64,000 nt of DNA from Acidobacteriota bacterium (GTDB lineage Bacteria > Acidobacteriota > Holophagae > Acanthopleuribacterales > Acanthopleuribacteraceae). Under the pieces are notes generated by a model, which was given only the letters and a program-made list of their open reading frames with translations, did not search any database and was not told where the DNA came from. Both the position numbers and the translations under genes were made by a program. Below, one piece after another: positions 9,001-17,806 of this stretch. The stretch covers positions 1-64,000 of the forward strand of contig JACJWC010000003.1 of NCBI GenBank assembly GCA_020637335.1. The letters run 5' to 3'. The stretch's first letter is position 1, and each line of letters opens with the position of its first letter.

Positions 9001-12000
9001 ACATCGCTGGCCGGATCGGGCCCGGCATTGCTGATCTGAACCGTCAGGGTCACGCTGCTACCCTGCACGGGATTTGCGTTATTAATCGTCAAATCGAGAC
9101 TCAAGTCGGCGGAACCCAAAGTCATGGAAACGTAATCGTCTTCGGCTGGGTTCTGGTTATTGGGGATACTGTCCGGATCGGGTTCATCAACGGCAACTAC
9201 TTCAGCGATCAAAGTCTTATTGCCGGCTGAAAAGAGTACTGTGACGTCCAATTGGACACTGGAGCTTGCCGAAATATCGCCGACCTGCCAAAGCCCTGTT
9301 CCCGAGCTAAACGTGCCGGGTCCCGAATGGCTTTGGTAAGGGAAACCAGCAGGCAAATCGATTTGCACTTCAACATTGTGCGCATCCTGGGTGCCTTGAT
9401 TGACGGCCGTCAAGCTAAACGTGATCGGATCATTGAGGTTGGGATTGGCATTATCGACGGACAGTTGTAAGGCCAAATCCACACAACCGACCCGAGCCCA
9501 ACCCAAATCCATCAAGACGGGTAAAGCCAGGCCAATGCGGTGGTTGGTGCCGGTATAAAAGGGTGCCATGATCTCGGCTGGCGCGATTTCCGGGCTGAAA
9601 TGGCTGGCGGTGGAACCGACCGCAATCGGTTGACTGGCGAACATCTTGGCCTGACCATCTTCAAAAATTCCCGCACTGTAGGCACCGGTGGCAGCTTGGG
9701 TTTCGGGTCCTGAAAAGCTCAAATTGCCAACACTTTGCGCACTGGCGATCCGTTCCGAATCGCTCATCTGTGACCAGGTCAAGCCGGTAGGATGGTCGGT
9801 TAAGTAACGGGTAAACGGATCGGGGTAGCCCAATAACAAATGACCAAAACCCGAACTTTGCGGGTCGAGATCGACAAAGGAGAGGAAACCCAATCCGTGT
9901 AACATCTCGTGGAAAACGACCGAAACCAGATCAATTCCGGAACCGGCATTGCCATCCAAGCCGTAATACCAATGGGTTTGCGGCAGACAAGCCTCGCCGC
10001 CGCCCGGGTTCTCATTACATTCCGGATTCCAACGACCAGCACAGGTCAAACGAGTGGCCGAATAGGAACTCGTTGGACTGACAACCGAGGCGCCTGTTCC
10101 AAAATTAAACTCGATGTGGCTCAGGGCGTGGTAGTTACAAACAGCCTCAACGCTAAGGGTGTAAGTTGAGCCCTGGATAGATTCCAAGGTGATGCGGAAG
10201 CCTTGTTGGCCGATGAACTGGGTTGCGCCAGCACCCGTCAATGTACGGGTCTGTTTGGAGGTGGCTGCTTTGGTTGTAACCCCAACCGAGTCACTGCCGT
10301 TGTTGACTTGAATGACAAAGGTATCCTTCATGTACGTCCGATTTTCGCCAGTGCCAACAGCAGCATTTTCAAATTTGATCTTATAGGCTGCATCGCGGAC
10401 CACGACGTAATTCATGTTACTGGATGTACACGTCCCACTGGACCCGGAACCACTGGTTTCATCGATCCGACTGTTGAACATGGCGACCAGCTCGGCATCC
10501 ATCCCATTCAAATCGCCGCCTGCCAAGGCATTGGCCAAAGCGACGGGATACCAGGTCGTGGCGAGAGGAGCACCGCTGAAATCGCGGATGACGTGGGTTG
10601 GACCGGCCGAACCCAGGATCGCACCATCGCTTTGGCACATCAGCGCATCAAATGTGGCCAAAACGTTGATTTCCGTATCGCTTTTTAAGTACTGACACAG
10701 CAGACTGCCGGCGTATTGGAAGGCAATCAAGCGTTGATCGCCAAGCGTCGTTCCGCTATTGCCGCCAATCGGGGCGGCCACGGTCGCATCATTAAAGCCT
10801 TCGCCGGGTCCATCCCCGTTGATGATGTTGACCATGGCACAGCGGTCACACGCCGGGAAATTGGGCTGGCCGTAGGGACTGAGCTGATCGTCGTCGTCCT
10901 CTTGGGTCGAACCGTTGTTGGGAACGGAATCCGGATCGGGCAAATCGCTGGCCGTAATTTCAGCATAGATCGGCAAGGGCCCCGCCGCATCCACCTGCAG
11001 GTCCAAGGTCAACGTTTTGGTTTGATTGACAGCAAGTGCGCCCACCGTCCATACACCGGTTCCCGAATTGTAGCTGCCATCAGCACTTTGAAACAGCAGG
11101 TCAGCGGACAAATCCACCCGAACTGCAACGTTGTCGGTCCCATCTGGCCCACGGTTTTGAATCGACACAAAAAGCTGGACCGTATCACCAACGGCCGGGC
11201 CCATATCATCCACGGCTAAGCTCAGCGAAAGATCGGCGTTGGGGTTCCGGGTCGGGATCAGGGTGACCGCCGCATCATCGTCCTCATTGGTTGATCCATT
11301 ACCGGGCGTCGAATCCGAATCGGCGGCACTGGCTGCCACAACTTCACTGTAGACCAGCAAAGTCGCATTTAAATTGACGGTTGCACTCATCGATAACGTG
11401 ACTTCTTGACCTGAGGCCAGGTTGCTGATCGACCAGGTATGCGTGCCCGGCGTGTAACCCGCCCCTGAATGGCTGACATAATCCAATCCGGTCGGCAATT
11501 GAATATCGACCATGGCCGAATCGGCAGAATCCGGTCCATCATTGCGTAAAACCCAATCAAGCTGAACCGTCTGACCAAAGGCCGGCGTTGAGCTGGACGC
11601 ATGCAAACTCAGAGCGAGGTCAATCACCGCATCTTCACGATTTTGACAGCTCCAGCCCAGGTCCTGGAAGAGCGGTAAGGCCAAACCGGGATCGTGGTTG
11701 GCTCCGGTATAAAACGGTTCCATCAACTCGTAAGGCGCTAAAACCGTCGAAAAATGTGAAACCGAAGAGCCTGGCGCGTAAGTGCTTGGAGAATAAATGT
11801 TTACGTGACCTTCTGGTGAAGCGCCAGTGGTTAATCCGCCCGATTGGGCGACCAGGTTGGGGCCGGTGAAGTGTAAAGCATCGTTTCGGGCGGAGGCCGC
11901 TCGTTCGGCATTGCTCATTTGCGGCCATTTTTTGCCCGTGTTGTGGTCTTCCAAATAGTGAGTGTAGATGTCTTTTCGGCCCATGAAGAGTTCGCCGGTC

Positions 12001-15000
12001 TGGCCATTGACAAAGGAGAGGAAACCCAGTCCGTGACCCAACTCGTGTAAGAGCACGGACACAAAATCGATTGTGCCCGGTGGGTTCATTCCGTCCAGTC
12101 CGTAGTACCAATTGGTATTGGCCAGACAGTTGTTGTTTTGATCGATAGACGCGTTAAACGTGGCTTGCACATCAGCCACACCAGATGCCAGATCCGATCC
12201 GTGCATGCTGTTAGCGAGTGCGATTGGGTACCAGGTGCCCGGATACTCTGCTCCTGCAAAATCGCGCGAGGCGGTTTTGGGCCCGGCTGCACCGAGGACT
12301 GCGGAAGTGGAGGAACAAGTCAGCGGATCGAATTTGGCTTCAATGACCACTTCCACGTTGGAGGTCAGATAGGCACCCCAAATATTCGCGGCATAAGAAA
12401 AGGCGTTCAAGCGCTGTTCACCCAGGGTCGTTCCGCTATTACCGCCCACCGGCGCCGCACTCCGCGTATCATTAAAGCCCTCGCCTGGCCCATCCAGATT
12501 CTGGATGGTTATCACAGCGGCACCAGCACAGGCCGGTGCAATCGTTTTGCTGGTCCAATCGTCTTCGCCGGGGTTGCCGTTGTTCGGTATAGAGTCCGGG
12601 TCTGGGAATGGGCTGGCGTAAACTTCAGCAACCAGATCTTTTTGCGCACCGCCAAAAATTTGGTAGGTCAGCTCATAAGTGGCATCGGCGCCTGCAGCTA
12701 AAGTGGAAGTCAGATTCCAAATCCCGCTATTGCCGTCAAAGCTGCCCGGTCCACTGGTCGCCACCAGCAGCAAACCTGGCGTTTGGCCAAATCGGACCTG
12801 AACTTGCGGAACCGGGTCGGGGCCGGCATTGTGTAAGGTCACCTGGAACGTGGTTTGTTCGCCCAAACCGGGTTCTGGATCGGTTAAGTTTGAACTGAGT
12901 GAAAGGTCGGCTGCTCCCAAACCCACCACCGCGTAATCGTCCTCCGTGGCAACGGAATTGCCCGGGGAACTGTCTGGATCGGCCGTGGCACTGGTTTGAA
13001 TTTCGCCTATAAAGGCAGCGTAGCCGGCACTGTCCTTTTGAACCGTCACAACCAAAACAGCAGAACTGCTTGCGTTTAAGGTGCCGACCGTCCAGAGACC
13101 GGTCATGCCATCGTAACTGCCACCGCCATCGTCGGAAACATAGCTGAAAGGACCGGCCATGGGCAGGGAAACAGTAACGCCAGCTGCGCGGTCGGGTCCA
13201 TCGTTTTGCAGCGTCAAGGTCAGATTAGCCGTTTCGCCGATGTTGGGGCTGGCCGTATCGCTGGTCAGGCTAAGGGACAGATCGGCCAGGTAGGGATCCA
13301 GGTTCAAGGTCTTTTCGTCATCTTCATTTTTAGGACCATTGGCCGGTTTGGAGTCCGGATCGGCCTGATCCGAACCCGTAACTTCGCCAAAAACCGAGAA
13401 CGGACTGGTGCGTTGCACGCTGACGGTCACGTTCAGGGTGGCGGACTGGCTGGCATTCAGGCTGCCGATTGACCACAAACCTGAACTACTGGTGTAGGTC
13501 CCATCGCCGCTGTGGCCGGAATAGGTTAAACCGCTGGGCCAGGTAACTTGGGCCGTTACAGATGCGGCTGGGTCGGGTCCATTGTTGGTCACCGTCCAGC
13601 TTAGGGTGACGGGATCGCCTAATTCCATGGCCGTCGTGCTGGCCATGCCGGTCATACTCAAATCAGCCGATTGGGGCGTGATCGAAACCTGGGCGAAATC
13701 GTCCTCGGAGGAAACCCGGTTGCCTGGGGTTGAATCGGGATCTGCACTACTTGATAAGGTCACTTCCGCTTTGTTGGTCAAAGCGGCGATGCGGGTCACG
13801 GTGAAAGTCAGGGCCAGTTGCTGGTTGGCGCCGGAGGCCAACCCGCCCGTTACCCATTGACCGGAATTGGGGTCGAAACTGCCGGGCCCGGATGCGGAGA
13901 CAAAGGCCAATCCACTGGGTTGGATCTCGTTGAAAAAGTCGGTGACGGTTGCGCTTCCCACTGGATCGGGTCCGTCGTTGGTCAAGGACAGGCTAAACAC
14001 CACGTTCTGGCCCACTTTGGGGGTCGAGAGGTTGACGGATTTGGCCAGACGCAGATCAGAGGTCACGATCTGGTTGACGGTATAAGCGAACGCATCGTAA
14101 TCGTCCTCGGCCGGGTTCTGATTATTCGGCGTGGAATCCGGATCCGCGGGTTGGGCAGTGCGGATTTCGGCAATATTCGATTTGGCGCCTGCTTGGTTGG
14201 CCTGGACCTGAAGTTGGATGCGCGCCTGTTGATTGGCGTGCACGACACCCACGGTCCACACACCGGTTTGGGCGTTGTAACTGCCATCTCCCGTTTGGTT
14301 TTGAAGCACAGAACCGGTTGGCAGCGCATCGGCAACGGTAATATTCGAAGCAGAGTTAGGACCGGCATTAAAAACGGTCAATTCAAAATTAAGGCTCTGA
14401 CCGGTCGTTAGAACGGAGGTACTGCCCTCTTTGCGCAAGCTCAAATCAGCGCTGGGTGCCCCTCCCCCACCGCTGGGCAAACAGACACTGCCGTCCAAGG
14501 TCAGGCCCAAGGGTTCGCCATTGTTGTAGACGAGGCGATCAAAGCCAATATCGGCACAAGCGCCATTAGGCGCATCTGGCTTAATCGCAAAGACCAAGCC
14601 CAACAGGACCGCATCCGTATCCGCTTCCAATTCCAGCATTTGCGAATTGGCGGCCGCAATGTAGATATGGCCACCCTCATTTCCGTTGGCCAGAACCTGT
14701 CCCCAGGCATGCACCAAACTGCCCGATTTTTCGAGGCCGGTGTAGGTCAGCCAGGTTTTGTCGTAGTGCATGTCGATTTCAAAGGAATTGACGTGAAACG
14801 CTGTTTCAATCGGTTCGACTCGGACCGGCACAATGACGGTCGTCCCGCGATAAACGGGAATCGCTTGATCGACCCAGGTCTCAATTGCCCCACCTTCCGC
14901 CGTGCAGTTGTGGAAGACACCCAAGACCGAGGCAAGCTTGCTGTTGTAGCTCAATTGAACACGCGGATACACCGCGCCGCCATGCAGGATCGGTGTCGTA

Positions 15001-16802
15001 TAGGTCAACCGATAATGACCTTGACCCAGTGCAAAAACCTGGCTGGGCGGAAAGAAAGCCCCACCCGATTCACTGATCTGGAAGGCACTCGCATCCAAGA
15101 TGGGTGTTCCGTTTTGGGTGGCGAGCACCTCGATTTGGATTTGCGGGCATCCGGCGCGACTGATCTGGTCGATGGAAAGCGCCAAATCATTGCTGCTCCA
15201 TTCGCTGTAAAGATTGACATCACGCGCGTCCAGACCCGCATGCAGACCTAGGAAATAAGTCCCGTTGCTGGGTGAAAGCAGATGGACCGACTCCCAATTA
15301 CCGGGGTTCAAGCTAGCGGCGTCGTATTGACTGGTGCTGGGCAGCGCACCCGCACGCACAAAAAGATCCACATCACCAAACCCGCCCAGAGTATTCGTAT
15401 CGAAATAAGCGAGACCGCCTGGCAGCGTTATCTGGAAGAGTCGCCATTCCCCGGCATTCAGGTTCAGGTTGCTGACCAATTGTCCATTGGTCAGGTTTTG
15501 GATCGCGGTCAGCTGCTGGCTGAAGCTATCGTCCTCGCCATAGCCGTTGTTGGGGGTTGAGTCCGGATCAGCCTGAATCGCGCTGATGACCTGGGCGCGG
15601 GCCGTCCAATAGCCGGACGTACCCATTTGCAGTTGTAAGGTCAGGACCGCTGAATTGCCGGAATTAAGGTTGGGTGGCTGCCAGATGCCAGTAACGGCAC
15701 TAAACGTACCGGGCCCTGAACTGCCCATTACGGAAAAGGAAGTCGGCAAATCCACTTGAACCGAGAGACCACTGGCACTACCGGGTCCCTGATTACTTAA
15801 GGTGATGTCCACAGAAAAGGTGGTTCCGGTCAGGACCTGGGTCTGTGACCAACTGGCGGAAAGCTCAAGATCGGCCTGTTTGGCCCGTTCCCAACCCAGA
15901 TCGAGCAACATCAGTAGGGCCAAACCTGGGTTGTGGTTAACACCGAGGTAACCAAAACGGATCAGTTCATTGGGATAAGCCGCATCCAGGTGAATCACCG
16001 ATTCATTGGCTTGCAGAGGATTCGGCGCGAACATGCTGAGCCCGCCACCCAAAGATTCGCCCGACTCGCCTGGTTTATCGCCAAAACTGGAGGCAGCTGC
16101 TCCGATCCAGAACAGGTCGCCGGTATCAATAGCGGAGGCCATGCGTTGTGCATCGTTCATCTGATCCCAGGTCAGACCGAGCGAGCCATCCTCCAAAAAA
16201 TGCTCCATAACCGAAACAGTATTAAAGCTGGGATGGCCATTGGCCAGGTTGGTATCGGTGGCAATGCCGAGCCCATGGGCCAGGCCGTGGAGGCAGACGG
16301 TTACAAAATCGATTTGGTTGGCACCTGGATTACCGTCCAGACCCAGGTACCAGGTCTTGTTTTGGAAACACCCTGACTGGCCGAGATTAATGTTGAATTC
16401 CAATTCAATGTCCGGTTGGGCTGGCAAGATATCGCTCTGCTTAATGGCATTGGCCAAGGCGATTGGGTACCAGGTATTGTTGAACGGATAGGCTACATCA
16501 TTGCGGGAATAAGTGGTCGGCCGACCCCAACTCAGCTGACCCGAGCTGGTATCACAACTCAAAGCCGTGAAGCGGGTATGAATGATGATCGGCACGGAGC
16601 TATCCAACTCTTTGGCCCAGAGTTGGGCCGCGTATTGCAAGGCGATCAGGCGTTGTTGTCCCAAAGTCGTTCCGCTGTTGCCGCCGACCGGCGTAGCCGG
16701 GGTGGTACTGTTAAAACCCTGTCCAGCCGCATCAAAGACCTGGACTTGGAATTCGGTCGCCCAAAGACTGGGCATCAGGACGAGCAGCAGGAATCGAGAC
16801 AT
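6021..16802 (-). CDS. Giant secreted multi-protease/DUF11/cohesin/dockerin protein
   Basis: 3593 residues with signal peptide (cleavage likely after LWA) and AGGAG before ATG 16802. Three homologous metalloprotease-like domains share GGNSGTTLG, a WY-GLDG segment and a zinc motif: about 16-305 (H172-GLA-H176, catalytic Glu replaced by Gly), 1430-1720 (H1586-ELG-H1590) and 1986-2434 (H2298-EML-H2302, with an insert of about 150 residues at 2117-2268). Ten DUF11 modules (near 307, 784, 911, 1046, 1172, 1296, 1722, 1854, 2441, 2566) each end in an acidic DPDSTPNN...EDD-like linker. Three PPC-like domains (about 435-530, 2795-2900, 3005-3105), four small Ig-like modules, three cohesin-like domains (about 646-774, 3203-3337, 3423-3563) and a two-loop dockerin (about 3343-3412) complete it. 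The tail WPNPVDVLDLIDFISCLN resembles half a dockerin. It is probably a surface or secreted adhesin/protease; the substrate is unknown. The gene lies 21 bases after its upstream partner. Confidence 0.85.
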   Translation of the reverse strand: MSRFLLLVLMPSLWATEFQVQVFDAAGQGFNSTTPATPVGGNSGTTLGQQRLIALQYAAQLWAKELDSSVPIIIHTRFTALSCDTSSGQLSWGRPTTYSRNDVAYPFNNTWYPIALANAIKQSDILPAQPDIELEFNINLGQSGCFQNKTWYLGLDGNPGANQIDFVTVCLHGLAHGLGIATDTNLANGHPSFNTVSVMEHFLEDGSLGLTWDQMNDAQRMASAIDTGDLFWIGAAASSFGDKPGESGESLGGGLSMFAPNPLQANESVIHLDAAYPNELIRFGYLGVNHNPGLALLMLLDLGWERAKQADLELSASWSQTQVLTGTTFSVDITLSNQGPGSASGLSVQVDLPTSFSVMGSSGPGTFSAVTGIWQPPNLNSGNSAVLTLQLQMGTSGYWTARAQVISAIQADPDSTPNNGYGEDDSFSQQLTAIQNLTNGQLVSNLNLNAGEWRLFQITLPGGLAYFDTNTLGGFGDVDLFVRAGALPSTSQYDAASLNPGNWESVHLLSPSNGTYFLGLHAGLDARDVNLYSEWSSNDLALSIDQISRAGCPQIQIEVLATQNGTPILDASAFQISESGGAFFPPSQVFALGQGHYRLTYTTPILHGGAVYPRVQLSYNSKLASVLGVFHNCTAEGGAIETWVDQAIPVYRGTTVIVPVRVEPIETAFHVNSFEIDMHYDKTWLTYTGLEKSGSLVHAWGQVLANGNEGGHIYIAAANSQMLELEADTDAVLLGLVFAIKPDAPNGACADIGFDRLVYNNGEPLGLTLDGSVCLPSGGGGAPSADLSLRKEGSTSVLTTGQSLNFELTVFNAGPNSASNITVADALPTGSVLQNQTGDGSYNAQTGVWTVGVVHANQQARIQLQVQANQAGAKSNIAEIRTAQPADPDSTPNNQNPAEDDYDAFAYTVNQIVTSDLRLAKSVNLSTPKVGQNVVFSLSLTNDGPDPVGSATVTDFFNEIQPSGLAFVSASGPGSFDPNSGQWVTGGLASGANQQLALTFTVTRIAALTNKAEVTLSSSADPDSTPGNRVSSEDDFAQVSITPQSADLSMTGMASTTAMELGDPVTLSWTVTNNGPDPAASVTAQVTWPSGLTYSGHSGDGTYTSSSGLWSIGSLNASQSATLNVTVSVQRTSPFSVFGEVTGSDQADPDSKPANGPKNEDDEKTLNLDPYLADLSLSLTSDTASPNIGETANLTLTLQNDGPDRAAGVTVSLPMAGPFSYVSDDGGGSYDGMTGLWTVGTLNASSSAVLVVTVQKDSAGYAAFIGEIQTSATADPDSSPGNSVATEDDYAVVGLGAADLSLSSNLTDPEPGLGEQTTFQVTLHNAGPDPVPQVQVRFGQTPGLLLVATSGPGSFDGNSGIWNLTSTLAAGADATYELTYQIFGGAQKDLVAEVYASPFPDPDSIPNNGNPGEDDWTSKTIAPACAGAAVITIQNLDGPGEGFNDTRSAAPVGGNSGTTLGEQRLNAFSYAANIWGAYLTSNVEVVIEAKFDPLTCSSTSAVLGAAGPKTASRDFAGAEYPGTWYPIALANSMHGSDLASGVADVQATFNASIDQNNNCLANTNWYYGLDGMNPPGTIDFVSVLLHELGHGLGFLSFVNGQTGELFMGRKDIYTHYLEDHNTGKKWPQMSNAERAASARNDALHFTGPNLVAQSGGLTTGASPEGHVNIYSPSTYAPGSSVSHFSTVLAPYELMEPFYTGANHDPGLALPLFQDLGWSCQNREDAVIDLALSLHASSSTPAFGQTVQLDWVLRNDGPDSADSAMVDIQLPTGLDYVSHSGAGYTPGTHTWSISNLASGQEVTLSMSATVNLNATLLVYSEVVAASAADSDSTPGNGSTNEDDDAAVTLIPTRNPNADLSLSLAVDDMGPAVGDTVQLFVSIQNRGPDGTDNVAVRVDLSADLLFQSADGSYNSGTGVWTVGALAVNQTKTLTLDLQVDAAGPLPIYAEITASDLPDPDSVPNNGSTQEDDDDQLSPYGQPNFPACDRCAMVNIINGDGPGEGFNDATVAAPIGGNSGTTLGDQRLIAFQYAGSLLCQYLKSDTEINVLATFDALMCQSDGAILGSAGPTHVIRDFSGAPLATTWYPVALANALAGGDLNGMDAELVAMFNSRIDETSGSGSSGTCTSSNMNYVVVRDAAYKIKFENAAVGTGENRTYMKDTFVIQVNNGSDSVGVTTKAATSKQTRTLTGAGATQFIGQQGFRITLESIQGSTYTLSVEAVCNYHALSHIEFNFGTGASVVSPTSSYSATRLTCAGRWNPECNENPGGGEACLPQTHWYYGLDGNAGSGIDLVSVVFHEMLHGLGFLSFVDLDPQSSGFGHLLLGYPDPFTRYLTDHPTGLTWSQMSDSERIASAQSVGNLSFSGPETQAATGAYSAGIFEDGQAKMFASQPIAVGSTASHFSPEIAPAEIMAPFYTGTNHRIGLALPVLMDLGWARVGCVDLALQLSVDNANPNLNDPITFSLTAVNQGTQDAHNVEVQIDLPAGFPYQSHSGPGTFSSGTGLWQVGDISASSSVQLDVTVLFSAGNKTLIAEVVAVDEPDPDSIPNNQNPAEDDYVSMTLGSADLSLDLTINNANPVQGSSVTLTVQISNAGPDPASDVEVKLSIPSGLTWISDNGLGDFFPSSGVWLVHSLASGASQSLQIQLRAQSSAALYGEVDHASPNDPDSTPGNQSQNEDDDDQVSVTVQVVSHSLTVEILGVYPVDCPDAQAWVRVLRDGAGLCCLTAGQFTLSEDGVVRPVSLTAGAQAGTYGLSFESLVPDGRLHQLDIRLLDSGDEAYTSAVFTQCDASGCTELQNQVVVPNISGFQNSWRCFYIDVPAHQRLLTFDSFLGSGDADMLVRYGAPPTLQDFDYHLRQSGNDEHIAVNYPTGGTWWVALWGYDDYAQTNLVAAYYPSVPQIQVLQINTANCPQISVRVAVQLDQQPVSGLTAGDFQIREDGLNRGLSMAPGPFSGEYDLTFTTPTPNGATHGLLIGARVQGNWLYAGSQYQNCLPDCMGLQNGQIVSDLTGNTGSWRCFYLDVPSGQDYVFFRTWSGLGDADLYVRFGAEASIGTYDFFLNKAGNEEYIQVATPSAGRWYFAMHGHGPYEQVKTQAQYGTNDLALSLSDVSAIQCPEIAVTAAVLLNGNPVSGLTASNFSIRQRNGSPTTPNAATSLGNGAYRLKFQSAYNDGSTVDFVVGVSTSGKNQSATSQFQNCTRAGAAIPVTINDDNSVPAGSLVLIPVMVDPIDVSQGVTAFSFELTYDPNLLTYLQVATQGSLCQTWDVLDDTATRPGTVRLFATNLAQIPLSSAQESTLIFLQFEVDPLASAGTCSDLDWLAFEWNSGTPPSQTEDGRFCVSGGCVGAVGDVDRDGNAREAFDALQIIKTLLGIPTVYDPIPLCVADTNCSGVVTVYDANLILQRAVRLISGYCLTSKSKGGSSVAVSLDPLSLTVEPGQSGFLVLQVDQLPLDPVYGYHFQINFDPNQISLNGVVDQQGTLTERWDPPVLHFSGPGQLRVLHLNPYEPMQARGALLKLAFSAGFESGTTELSFPFFTWANQAEDSNNLGPFSLEIDGSLCFDLPTYQGMLSQWPNPVDVLDLIDFISCLNRKR

Positions 16803-16823
16803 ACCACGCTCCTTGAAAAGGGA

Positions 16824-17261
16824 TTAATTTTTTGGCGCAGGTTTGTTTTCGGGAGCGGGATGCTGGGCGCAACGGTGCTGCGGTTCGGTCGAAACACAGG
16901 TAACAACCGGTTTGCCATCGGCACCGATCACCACAACCGAAGCGGATTGGAATCGACCTTGTAAATCGACGATCACAGTGCCATCAGGTCGGATCTGTTC
17001 CTGTAACCCTTCGCTGGAGGTGTTGACCAAGCGGGCAAGCGCGTCCTGGAGTTCGGGTGCTAGCTCAGCTTCGCCAAAGTTGCGGTTCTGATCGAGTTGG
17101 TACAGCATACCCGCCTGTGGCGTTCGCATAGTCTCGGTTTGAGGTAGCTGAGTTTCAATGGGTTTTGATGGATCGGATTGAGGTTTGGGGTCCGGTGTAT
17201 TTTGGCCAAAAAGCCAGGGCATGCACCAAAAGGCACACCCCAACCACAGACATCGACGCAT
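16824..17261 (-). CDS. Small secreted protein, partner of the giant protein
   Basis: 145 residues with a hydrophobic signal segment (CLWLGCAFWCMPWLFGQ) and a proline-rich linker. A compact C-terminal domain contains DGTVIVDLQGRFQSASVVV, then a DGKPVVTCVST segment and a Cys/His-containing tail. I chose ATG 17261 because AGGAGG lies 5 bases upstream; the longer open frame runs back through the riboswitch. The C-terminal pattern recalls the post-PEP-CTERM-1 domain found in small exported proteins, but I am not certain of that match. It is first in a two-gene operon with the 3593-residue protein and lies directly behind a c-di-GMP-I riboswitch, so both should respond to c-di-GMP. It could be a chaperone, an export partner or an independent surface protein. 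Confidence 0.7.
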   Translation of the reverse strand: MRRCLWLGCAFWCMPWLFGQNTPDPKPQSDPSKPIETQLPQTETMRTPQAGMLYQLDQNRNFGEAELAPELQDALARLVNTSSEGLQEQIRPDGTVIVDLQGRFQSASVVVIGADGKPVVTCVSTEPQHRCAQHPAPENKPAPKN

Positions 17262-17321
17262 AACGACCTCCTGTACGCGACGGAATGGGGAGTAGCAGAA
17301 ATGGGTGTGAATCATGGGAAC

Positions 17322-17409
17322 CTCTGGGAACCCTGCCGCCGTGACCTGGAAAGGTGTTAGGCCGTTGGTTTTGCGTCCCGTCCTTTCGAACGGTTTGCCT
17401 TTTTCAGAG
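17322..17409 (-). promoter_or_regulatory. Cyclic-di-GMP-I (GEMM-I) riboswitch
   Basis: Read on the minus strand, the leader contains in order AGGCAAACC, a CCGTTC-GAAA-GGACGG hairpin with a GNRA loop, GGGACGCAAAACC, CGGCCTAA, and a GGCAGGGTTCCC 3' part. It is closed by P1 pairing CTCTG (17409-17405) with CAGAG (17326-17322). These are the conserved elements and order of the c-di-GMP-I aptamer, and the 88-base span is typical. It ends 60 bases before the ATG at 17261, whose AGGAGG could be the regulated site; no clear intrinsic terminator lies between, which favours translational control. Regulated genes: the small secreted protein and the giant secreted protein. Confidence 0.9.
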
Positions 17410-17806
17410 TCGATCCACCCGAATGTGGGCAATCACCTTAGTTATCGGAGCAGGTAAAGCCAAACTTAAGCGTAAGAAAATGAATGGGTGGCGCAATCCA
17501 TAAGAAAAAGGCAACCCGCACCTACCCGGAGAAAGTGCGTCCCTTCATGGACTCCGTTCACGGTTATGGTTTTGAGCAAATGGTTCGCTGCGATCCATGG
17601 ATTCCAAAGCCAAATGAACCACCGAAATCACAGAAGACACCGAAAAGCACAGGTGGAAGCCTTGACCCGAATATCGAGCGCTCCGAGCCAGCGCGGGCCT
17701 GGGTCCCCAAGCCCACACACCTCGGGGAGCCCTGAAAGCGGCGCAACTTGGGACGCTCATGGATTAGGTTCACAATCCAGAATTTTTGAGACCTTCATCA
17801 GCTTCT
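17410..17806. repeat. Intergenic region with dispersed repeats
   Basis: No convincing gene. The region nearest 17410-17480 should hold the promoter of the riboswitch operon, but I see no clear -35/-10 pair. At 17616-17650 lies a CCGAAATCACAGAAGACACC-type repeat. At 17731-17752 the unit CCTGAAAGCGGCGCAACTTG matches 20449-20470 almost exactly. Overlapping short open frames on both strands cross these repeats and look spurious. Confidence 0.5.

Noticed and set aside
9252..14411. Many plus-strand open frames of 60-200 codons across the giant gene
   Set aside because: They mirror the periodic codon use of DUF11 repeats; none has a domain or a proper ribosome site.
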